NCBI GenBank assembly: GCA_900169235.1
Contig: FWCC01000137.1
Coordinates: forward strand, 124,001-188,000
Reading direction: 5' to 3'
DNA from: Zarea fungicola
Lineage: Eukaryota > Ascomycota > Sordariomycetes > Hypocreales > Cordycipitaceae
DNA length: 64,000 nucleotides
Position numbers and translations under genes: made by a program. The number at the start of each line of letters is the position of its first letter. Positions within the stretch are counted from its first letter, which is position 1. This document shows, in pieces, positions 56,401 to 64,000 of this stretch. The notes beneath the pieces are model-generated. The model was not told where the DNA came from, ran no database searches, and was given only the letters and a program-made list of their open reading frames with translations.

Positions 56401-57064
56401 GTTTATACCGCCCAAGGATGGTGAATCGGCAAAGCTGGTAGAGAAGGCCAGACACTTTCAGCCCGCGTGGGCTACGTCAGTGTGCCATTTGGATGGCGAG
56501 AGGTGGCTGGAGACGGATACGCACGGCAACGTTATCGTGCTGGCGCGGAATCCGGATGCGCCGACAGAGCAGCTCCGCAGCCGACTGGAAATTACCAGTG
56601 AGCTCAACATTGGCGAGCAGATTAACAGGATCCGCAAGCTACATGTAGCGCCGTTGGATAATGCCGTTGTATCACCAAGGGCATTCCTTGGATCTGTAAG
56701 TCCCTTTTTTTTCTGTCTTACCGGGTCCCGTTTTCAATTCAGCGCTAACATACCTTTTTTGCAGGTCGAAGGCACATTATATCTATACGGCGACGTTATG
56801 CCGGCGTACCAAGACATGCTTATGACGCTGCAAACGCGCATGGTGGAGCATACCCAGGACATTGGCAGAATCAATTTCAATTCTTGGCGGTCGTTCCGTA
56901 ATCAAAGTCGAGAAGCGACCGAGCCGTTTCGGTTTATCGATGGCGAGTTGGTGGAGAGGTTCCTGGACTTGGATGAGCAGATGCAGGCTTCGGTCGCTGA
57001 AGGGCTTGGTCCAAGTGTGGAGGATATGCGCAGCATTATTGAAGAACTGCGCAGGATGCATTGA
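53417..57064 (+). CDS. DDB1: DDB1, damaged-DNA-binding/CUL4 adaptor
   Basis: 1163 residues, close to the usual 1140. Exons: 53417-53511, 53599-56695 and 56765-57064. It is the large three-propeller adaptor of CUL4 ubiquitin ligases, which with DDB2-type receptors acts in nucleotide excision repair and, in moulds, in DNA-methylation and heterochromatin pathways. Hallmarks: MAYIAPVHLPTSIRHA at the start, ASHHGDSQLLRI in the first propeller, the repeats of the second and third propellers, and the C-terminal DGELVERFLDLDE. Intron 1 has two in-frame acceptors 12 nt apart (53586 and 53598), the second giving the better VVAKANRLEVW join. Intron 2 (69 nt, three-fold, no stop) could be read through. 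Divergent from the unknown acidic protein. Confidence 0.93.
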
Positions 57065-57932
57065 CGACCGTTTTGTAGACGTTTTTTTGTCGAGGTTAAA
57101 TCTAGAAGGGTACGACTGTGGGCCGAGAGTTCAATACTGGAGACATGGATTTTTTTCAGTGATACTTTTACGCCAGATGGGTTTGAGGCTGGACTGTACA
57201 TTCAATATAGAAGCAAAATTGAGCTGGTTTTCTGCTGCCTTGTTGATTTTCGCTCATTTTGGGCCGATGTAGATTATGTTCTCGGGCCGCATGTCTCACA
57301 CAGATCTAGCCACGATTCCTTGCTATTTTTACCCCGAAAAGTCTTGTGGCTCTCCTGCCAAAGATGGGGCACTTCTTAGTGTTCCAAGACCCTGTTGGCC
57401 TGTAGCAAGATTATACTTGCATTCCTCACGGAGTCGATGTTGCAGACGCCTCCCCGGGGCATCTAGTTATGACACTGAGACGTTGCCGAGTAAGAGAGGC
57501 TGAGCCGTCCTGTGGTTATGAATCAGGGGATGAATACATATCTGGCGGACTGAGTGCATCTGCACGACGGAACAAGAGTTTACCTGCCACCTAGGAATGG
57601 AAATGGCGCGTTAATCCTGCAGTTCCACGGAACCTCACCACTGTCTTGTGCAGCAGCGAGAACTTGACTCTGATTTCTACTCTGAAGACATCATTTCCCT
57701 CTTGCCCCGCCTCAAGAATGATGGGTGGATAAGTCACATTCCAGCGTATCTTTTGATGCAGCATATCTGGCATTTGACTGTTTGCAACATGGCATTACGA
57801 AGGATATAAATAGGGCTCATTCTGTAGCCTAGCGAGAAGCAAAAGGAAGAAGTCCCATCAGCACTAGTTGCATTGATATCAGTTCACACATATTTTGTTC
57901 TCCTATCAGATCCCCCTTTGCTTGAGCATACC
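57065..57932. other. Intergenic region with TATA box
   Basis: About 870 bp between two plus-strand genes. TATAAATA at 57804-57811 stands 122 bp before the next ATG. No gene. Confidence 0.6.
57804..57811 (+). promoter_or_regulatory. TATA box of the secreted protein gene
   Basis: TATAAATA 122 bp before the ATG at 57933, a canonical motif. Confidence 0.55.
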
Positions 57933-58676
57933 ATGCAGCTACCTATTGCCGTGATTGCCTCCATCGCCCCTACGCTGGCCTATGCCAACGGCGGGGTCGA
58001 TTGGAGTTTCCCTCGGGCTGTTAGGAACAATGTTCTCCTGCAGAATATCACGTTTGGCTTCAACATGCTCGAGTCGCCCCACGCGAGCGGATTCTACTTT
58101 GCCCAGCAGTTCAAGTTTGATGGCTTCGATGACGTTGCCTACACCGGCATCCAGCCGCGGCCCAACGACGCCAAGGGCCGGTCCATTGTCCACGCCGTCT
58201 TCTCCAGCTTCGTCGCGGGGACGACGACCACGTCGGACCTCTGCCACGACGGCGCCGACGGCGGGGCGGGCGTGAGCTGCGCGCTCGATTTCGTGGGCGA
58301 CTACGCGCACGGGTACAACTGCGTCGTGGAGCGTGCGTTCCCCGGCGACGGTCGCACCTGGCGCGGGCGCATCGTCGACGCCGTCACGGGCAAGTCGCGA
58401 GTCATGGGCGAGTGGACGCTGCCCGGGATCACGGACGGCATCGAGCCCCATCAGGGCGGGTTCGTAGAGTACTACACCTTCAACGGCGAGCCGAGGCCGC
58501 TGAACTGCTCGACACTGCCCAAGGCCGGGGTCTCTTTCTTCGATCCGACGAGCAATACAACCGACGCTGGGCGGGGTATTGTGAATAATCCGCAAGATTA
58601 TGGGGATTGTGAATCTGAATCCAACTTTTCCGCTTCAAAGATTCCCAACGGCGTGCATATCAACGTTGGGTTTTAG
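57933..58676 (+). CDS. Small secreted protein, DUF3472-like
   Basis: 247 residues, single exon, chosen to start at the Met at 57933 because it begins a signal peptide (MQLPIAVIASIAPTLAYA). The mature part contains HASGFYFAQQFKFDG, AYTGIQPRPND and HAVFSSF, the look of the DUF3472 family. The rest includes GVSCALDFVGDYAHGYNC and EWTLPGITDGIEPHQGGFVEYY. Cys are few and could form two or three bonds. The family has no firmly known function; bacterial and fungal members are secreted. An upstream in-frame Met at 57873 is unlikely because it would bury the signal. Confidence 0.75.
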   Translation: MQLPIAVIASIAPTLAYANGGVDWSFPRAVRNNVLLQNITFGFNMLESPHASGFYFAQQFKFDGFDDVAYTGIQPRPNDAKGRSIVHAVFSSFVAGTTTTSDLCHDGADGGAGVSCALDFVGDYAHGYNCVVERAFPGDGRTWRGRIVDAVTGKSRVMGEWTLPGITDGIEPHQGGFVEYYTFNGEPRPLNCSTLPKAGVSFFDPTSNTTDAGRGIVNNPQDYGDCESESNFSASKIPNGVHINVGF

Positions 58677-59560
58677 ATGAGTTGGACAGGGGCGCGCCGT
58701 TGCAGGAAGCGAGGCAACGCAGAAAGATACCTGGTCCCATTTTGCCCAGTTTGGAGAGACTCGAGTTTCGACTTTGGCTATGAAGAGAGTGCAGTGTCAA
58801 CCGGTGCAAAAGCCATGAAGCTACCCATGTCAATAGTAGATGGATAGCTGCTCAAGTAGTTGGAAAGAATTGCGAGTCATATTGGAATATACACTGCTGG
58901 GGTTTAAACTTTTGCCATGAGTTTTTCGAGGTGATGATTCTCACAGGGTAGTTTTGTTAGTAATATCGTATTGTTATCCCGGAAGTGATACTGTCCAGAC
59001 GAGTAGTAAATGCGTGTGAGTTGTAGATTAGAGTTCAACGTGACAGCAAATAAGAATAAATATCTGTGAGTTTATTCAAACAAAAAAAGGAAAGAAAAGA
59101 AAAGAAAAAAAAGAAAGTGAAATAGGCAACGATATAAATAGGGCGTCTCATAGTGTTTCTATCTGAAGCTCGACAAGTTTGGTGATGGCTTCATGTATAG
59201 GTTAGGTTGGCAGCAGATGAAGTACGTTAATAAGACCTGTAATAGGTGGTCTGGCGGGCTTCCAGGCGCATCAGGCCAGAAGCCAGGCCACAAGCAGGCC
59301 AGAAGCTAGGCTTTGCGGGAGAGTCCGGGTAGCTGCCCCACCAGCCAATCAGCATCGCCCAATTTCCCAGCTTTTACACACATTGGAGATCTCGGCGCCT
59401 CAGGCACAAAACTCGGGTTGCTCCCAAAACTTTCGGCAAAACGCAAAGGTCACCATAACCACGAGCAAAAGACCTCACCCGCATCCAAGTCCAACCTCCC
59501 CCCCCCCACGGTCGCCCGTCTTGCGAATCAATCAGCACGCTCGCCCGTCCAATTCCCGCA
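58677..59560. other. Intergenic region
   Basis: About 880 bp. It holds a purine-rich A/G tract at about 59080-59120 and two near-copies of CAGGCCAGAAGC at about 59268-59308. The right end is the promoter of the Rieske gene. Confidence 0.6.
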
Positions 59561-60600
59561 ATGGCTTCTCTATCGACTGCTTCTCGCCTGTGCCTGCGCT
59601 CGGCGGCCCAGCCCACCGCCGTCGCTGCGCGCGCCCTGAGCACCACGGCCATGCGACCCGACGCCGCCGCCAGCTACAGCAGCCCCTTCAAGGGCCAGAG
59701 CAAGGCCAGCCAGATTCCCGACTTTGGAAAGTACATGTCCAAGAAGCCCGAGGGCAACAACAAGCTCTTTTCCTACTTCATGGTCGGTACCATGGGTGCC
59801 CTGACTGCCGCTGGTGCCAAGAGCACTGTTCAAGGTAAGGGCAATCAATATTGAGGAATGGTTTCATCAGCCAGTGGACGGAGGAAGAGATGTAACACGC
59901 AACTGCACACACGATGAAATCCAACTACGACCCGATGAGAAGCCAATTGATAGCCAATGGCTGCTTTTGGAGACGAATTGATGACACATCCGGGTACACC
60001 CAATGGCAGTGGAAAGAGAAATGCTGACGCTAGTGTCATCACAATAGAATTCCTCGTCAACATGTCCGCCTCTGCCGACGTTTTGGCCATGGCCAAGGTC
60101 GAGGTTGACCTCAACACCATCCCCGAGGGCAAGAACGTAAGCTCTCCCATCTCGAATTCTCCCTACCCGCCATGTCCGCTGAAGCTAATCGAACCTCTTT
60201 CCCCCAACCCACAGGTCATCATCAAGTGGCGTGGTAAGCCCGTCTTCATCCGTCACCGTACCGCCGACGAGATTGCCGAGGCCAACAAGGTCGACGTCGC
60301 CTCCCTCCGTGATCCCCAGTCCGATGACGACCGTGTCCAGAAGCCCGAGTGGCTTGTCATGCTGGGTGTGTTACCACGATGGATCGTTCGCCTCAACCTG
60401 CTAACCCGAATCTCCCAGGTGTCTGCACCCATCTCGGCTGTGTCCCCATTGGCGAGGCTGGTGACTTTGGTGGCTGGTTCTGCCCTTGCCACGGTTCCCA
60501 CTACGACATCTCCGGCCGTATAAGACGAGGCCCTGCTCCCCTCAACCTCGAGATTCCCGCCTACGACTTCCCTGAGGACGGTCTTCTCATCATTGGTTAA
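59561..60600 (+). CDS. RIP1: Rieske iron-sulfur subunit of cytochrome bc1
   Basis: 231 residues. Exons: 59561-59834, 60048-60136, 60215-60365 and 60419-60600, with consistent phases. It is the 2Fe-2S subunit of mitochondrial complex III, passing electrons from ubiquinol to cytochrome c1. The Arg/Ser-rich mitochondrial presequence covers about the first 30 residues. The single membrane helix is [20 protein letters not shown], and the hinge and head follow. The cluster ligands are in CTHLGC and CPCHGSHYD, both on the last exon. It ends in LLIIG. Intron 1 is unusually long (213 bp) for this window. Essential for respiration in aerobic moulds (family knowledge). Confidence 0.95.
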
Positions 60601-61337
60601 ACGAGAACACACCGAGCCGACCACCCTAAAACAAAAAGAAAGAGAGAAAAGAAGACACAAATTCGCAAAGATGCAAACACAAAAACTACACAAGACACCA
60701 AATTGCGTTGTACGAATATGAAGGGGGGGTGTTCTTTTTCGATTTGAGTTTTTTTTTCTTTTTAAAAAAGAAAGTGTCAACTGCCTCGGCAAAGCATTAG
60801 AGAGCAAAGGGTGTTGTTTTTTTGTTTTTGGAGGAGGGAATGATGGTGGACTGGGAAGAGATAGGGAAGAAGAAGAAGAAAAATCAAAGACGAGGATACA
60901 CTTGAGATATGGGCATTTGATATCCTGTCTTGTGTTTTTTTTTTGGTCGTTTTAGACGTGGGGGAACGCTACAAGCACATTGTATAAATTCAAAAAATGT
61001 CCCATGAATTAATTTTCCTTTTGTTACAAAGAACTGCTGTTACAATTGATTCCGCTGTGAAACTGATTTCTTGTGTCAATTTTAAAGCACATTTTCCAGT
61101 AGAATGCTCAGTTTGTTCCTTGTCATTCCATCTATGTATAACTCATACAGAAAGTAAGGCATTCCCTCTATGTTTCCGAAAAATTGTCCTTTGTTTTGTA
61201 ATATCCCCATTCTCCGTCGCCTTTTAATTACAATGTACGGGTTTTTGTCTTTTGTCTTTTGTCATTTTGGTTTTTTTTTCTTTTGGAATTTCTTGGTCAC
61301 ATTCAATTTTTTGAATTTCTTGTCACATTCAATTTTT
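60601..61337. other. Convergent A/T-tract-rich spacer
   Basis: About 740 bp between two stop codons, with many A and T runs on both sides. An imperfect direct repeat of TTGGTCACATTCAATTTTT and TTGTCACATTCAATTTTT lies at about 61290-61338. No gene. Confidence 0.65.
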
Positions 61338-63166
61338 CTAGTGACCGTGACCGTCATCCGCCGGGGGCTCAGGATCCAGCTTGATGAGGGTATCAATACG
61401 CATAATGGAGATGCAAGCCTCGACGGCACTCTTCAGCTGGCGGACTTTGCTAATGCTAGGTTCCAGGACTCCAAGCTTAAGCTCGTCCACCACCTTGCCG
61501 CGGATGAGATCCAGGCCATAGTTCTTGTACCCCTTCTTGCGGGCAATCGTCTTCTCGTCGTCATTGGCATCGCCCTCCTGGATGCGCTGGGAGAGCGCAT
61601 GCCTTGAGCGCAGCTGGGCGACGAGCTCGGCGGCATCCTTGGCAGCGTTGACGGCCAGCGTCTGGGGGATGACGAGGAGTGATTGCGCAAACTCGCCAAT
61701 AGCCAGCTGCTCGCGCGAGCCGACTGTGCCGGCAAACTCTTCGAGATAGATGTGCAGGGCAGTCTCGACGGCACCGCCACCGGGGACAATGCTGCCACTC
61801 TCCAGGGTACGCTTGACAGCGCAGAGGGAGTCGTGGACTGAACGCTCCATCTCATCGAGAGTGTAGTCGTTGGGACCACGGAGAATGACGGAAGCAGCAG
61901 TGTGATTCTTGGGTCCTCTGATGATGATGCACTCGTCGTCGGAGATGCGCTCCTGGGCGATGGATTCGGCGTGGCCAAGGTAGGAGGGATCAAACTTTTC
62001 GTCACCGTTGAGATCGGAGAGTGTGCTCAGCAGGGTACCGCCGGTAGCCTTGGCAATACGTCTGAGATCCTCCTTCTTGCAGCGGCGGACACCCATGGCG
62101 CCCCTCTCGATAAATGTCTTGAGTACTAGGTCGTCGATGCCCTTGGTGGTCAGGATAACGTTGGCGCCAGCCTTGAGAATCAAGTCGACACGCTCCAACA
62201 CCATTCCGGATTCACGGGCACGGATCTGCTCGAGCTGCTGAGGATCGTCGACAAGAATCTGAACGCCAAGCTTCAGGCGCTCCTTTTGCAGGTTCATATC
62301 GAGAATGGCAATCTTGGCGTCCTGGATATAGGTGGGCATGGCCTGGGAGGCGACGGTGCAGTTGAGAGCATAGCCCTTGATGAGCTGGGACTCGCGTACA
62401 CCCTTGCCGTGGGCCTTGAGAATGTTGACAGCCTTGACAGGGTACTTGGCTTCGTTCTTGTGGTTTGTTGTCTTGACGGCAGTAATGGCATCGACAACCA
62501 TGTCGGCGAAAAAGTCCGAGTCGGCGCCGATAATCTTGCTGGACATGGAGGTCTTGGCAATGTTGATGAGGGATTCGCGGCCGAGGTTCTCGACCTGGAT
62601 GCTGACATTTTCCTGGAGGTATTTGACGGCTTCGCGGAGTGCAAGACGGTAGCCGGTGATAATGGTCGTGGGGTGTATGCGGTTCTTCATGAGCTCGTTG
62701 CCGCGGCGCAGCAGCTCGGCGGCGATGAGGACGACGGAGGTTGTGCCGTCACCGACTTCCTTGTCTTGTTGTTGGGCGAGATCGACGAGGATTCTACCGG
62801 CGGGGTCTTCGACGTCGAGAAGCTGGAGGATGGTGGCGCCGTCGTTTGTTACGGTGACGTCCTAGTTTGCGGTGAGCAGCGGTCACGGAAGGTGGAATAC
62901 AAGGCAACTCACACCAATGTCGTCGACCATCATCTTGTCGAGACCACTAGGGCCAAAGGAGCTCTTGACGACATTTGCAATGGCTTGCGTGGCCAGGACT
63001 GTGAGGACAAGGGCAGTTAGCATGGGATGGGTATCCAGCAGTGCAAGGATAGACGGCGAGGAGTCAGTAGAGGCGTACCGTTTTGGTCACGAATGTCCGA
63101 ACCGGAAATCTTCTGGCCACCCAGGAAAAGGGTGCCGTTCCTCGGCTGCTCAAACATGGACGCCAT
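61338..63166 (-). CDS. TCP1: CCT chaperonin alpha subunit
   Basis: 565 residues, subunit alpha of the cytosolic TRiC/CCT chaperonin that folds actin and tubulin. Exons on minus: 63166-63079, 62998-62913 and 62861-61338. Family marks: the ATP-binding block [30 protein letters not shown], the apical domain [16 protein letters not shown], and the lower block [12 protein letters not shown]. The C-terminal tail ends in Gly/His (DDGHGH). The start is the Met at 63166, with the acceptable context AGAAATGG. Divergent from the truncated gene at the right edge. Confidence 0.95.
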
Positions 63167-63948
63167 TTCTGCAGCGGTGTGTGAGGGCGCGGCTAGTTGG
63201 CGGAAGGGGAGGTATGGTGATGCTTGTTGAAATGGAGTTTCTGCCTGCCTGGTGCTTGGCCGCTATAATTTACCACGAGCTTCCACAGTGGACCATGTTG
63301 CCCCTCGAAGCTTTTTTTGGCGGGTGGGAGAGTAGCTCGGAAGAAGAGATTGTCCAGCTCCGGGCTGGACTGGGTAGTTGAGTTACAGGGCATGTTCTAG
63401 TGGACGGTGGTGGACGGCGGACGGTGGTACCAGTAGCGCAACTGCCCAGCGTTGTCGCTGTTATTTTCAGCGGCACAGCGGCACAGCGCGGGCCATGCCT
63501 TTAGTACAGGTAGCGGTAGGCTGCCCGCTATTAGGTACCTATCGCCAATTGAAGCCCTGATTGGCCAGGGCTCCGATAACCTGAAAATTGGTCTCTTGCC
63601 CCTCCGAACGAGGCGCGCGGGGCAGGGTCTCGTCCCCTCCACCATCCACCACTTGTGGCCACCACCAAAAGAAAAGGTTCGTGGTCACACCCCGACTTGA
63701 CCAGCCCAGGCCAATCTCGCCCACCCTCCTTGTCTCGCTTTTCCTAGTGACTCAGACGACGCAAACGCTTCTCCTCCTCTGTGCTGCCATTAAAAGACGG
63801 GCGAGATTCGTCTCAGTGCAAGAATTTTTATAATTTGTACTTATACCAGCAGTACGTAAAACTTCAAGTACCCCGCCCTCCTCCAGCCCAATACCAACAT
63901 TTTCATCAAGCTCCACCAACCTTGCCCGTTTGCCTCCAATCCGCCACC
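63167..63948. other. Divergent promoter region
   Basis: About 780 bp between CCT alpha and the right-edge gene. Short GC-rich runs such as GGTGGACGG are present near 63403-63428. No gene. Confidence 0.6.
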
Positions 63949-64000
63949 ATGGAAGGCGTCACAGAAACTTCAAAGAGCGCCTTGAAGAAGGCCGAGAAGC
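63949..64000 (+). CDS. Start of a Lys-rich protein, cut by the window
   Basis: Only 17 codons (MEGVTETSKSALKKAEK) are in the window, from an ATG in a near-perfect GCCACCATGG context. The Lys/Ala-rich start resembles the N-terminal extension of some cytosolic class II aminoacyl-tRNA synthetases, such as aspartyl- or lysyl-tRNA synthetase, but this is too short to name it. Confidence 0.5.
   Translation, partial: MEGVTETSKSALKKAEK

Noticed and set aside
62286..63020. 244-codon plus frame opposite CCT alpha
   Set aside because: Antisense shadow of a conserved chaperonin gene, with compositionally biased residues.

Overview
The window comes from the nuclear genome of a filamentous ascomycete, most probably a sordariomycete of the hypocrealean type. 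Genes are interrupted by short GT-AG introns of about 40-95 bp. The families present are typical of mould genomes: a Zn2Cys6 regulator with a fungal transcription-factor domain, an RTA1-like protein, a fungal CorA-like protein, a fungal BTB protein, a KP4-like secreted protein and a class II heme peroxidase. I cannot name the genus. There are 26 gene models, one of them cut by the right edge. No tRNA or rRNA gene, CRISPR array or intact transposon was found.

Left part (1-25 kb): a gene-poor, AT-rich accessory region with spacers of 1-2.6 kb. It holds two short-chain dehydrogenases, a type-B carboxylesterase whose frame is broken, a FAD monooxygenase divergent from a ten-exon Zn2Cys6 regulator, an SSU1/TDT-type exporter, a Baeyer-Villiger-type monooxygenase, an extended-SDR ketoreductase and an NmrA-like protein. 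Together they read as an oxidation-reduction set under a local regulator: alcohol to ketone by SDR, ketone to ester or lactone by the BVMO, ester hydrolysis by the esterase, and export. No polyketide or peptide synthase is visible, so this could be a catabolic or detoxification locus, or one end or a relic of a secondary-metabolism cluster. Several small repeats lie in the spacers, including a divergent 68-bp tandem pair with RIP-like transitions and a tRNA-like, SINE-like stretch.

Middle part (26-48 kb): membrane and surface genes. These are a CorA-like protein whose first intron appears to be GC-AG, a vacuolar TRP-type (YVC1-like) channel, a BTB protein with an in-frame TAG at codon 50, an RTA1-like protein, a Cys-rich single-pass protein with a probable in-frame GC-AG intron, a secreted protein with two KP4-like domains, an ERG26-like 3-beta-HSD and a class II peroxidase.

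Right part (45-64 kb): compact housekeeping sequence. It holds a WRAP53/SWT21-like WD40 protein, a PQ-loop membrane protein, an R3H-type protein, an unrecognised acidic protein, DDB1, a small secreted protein, the Rieske subunit of complex III, the CCT alpha chaperonin subunit, and the first 17 codons of a Lys-rich protein. The contrast between the sparse, repeat-bearing left and the dense right is the main large-scale structure.

All exon boundaries were assigned by eye from splice consensus, reading-frame continuity and family motifs; none has transcript support.
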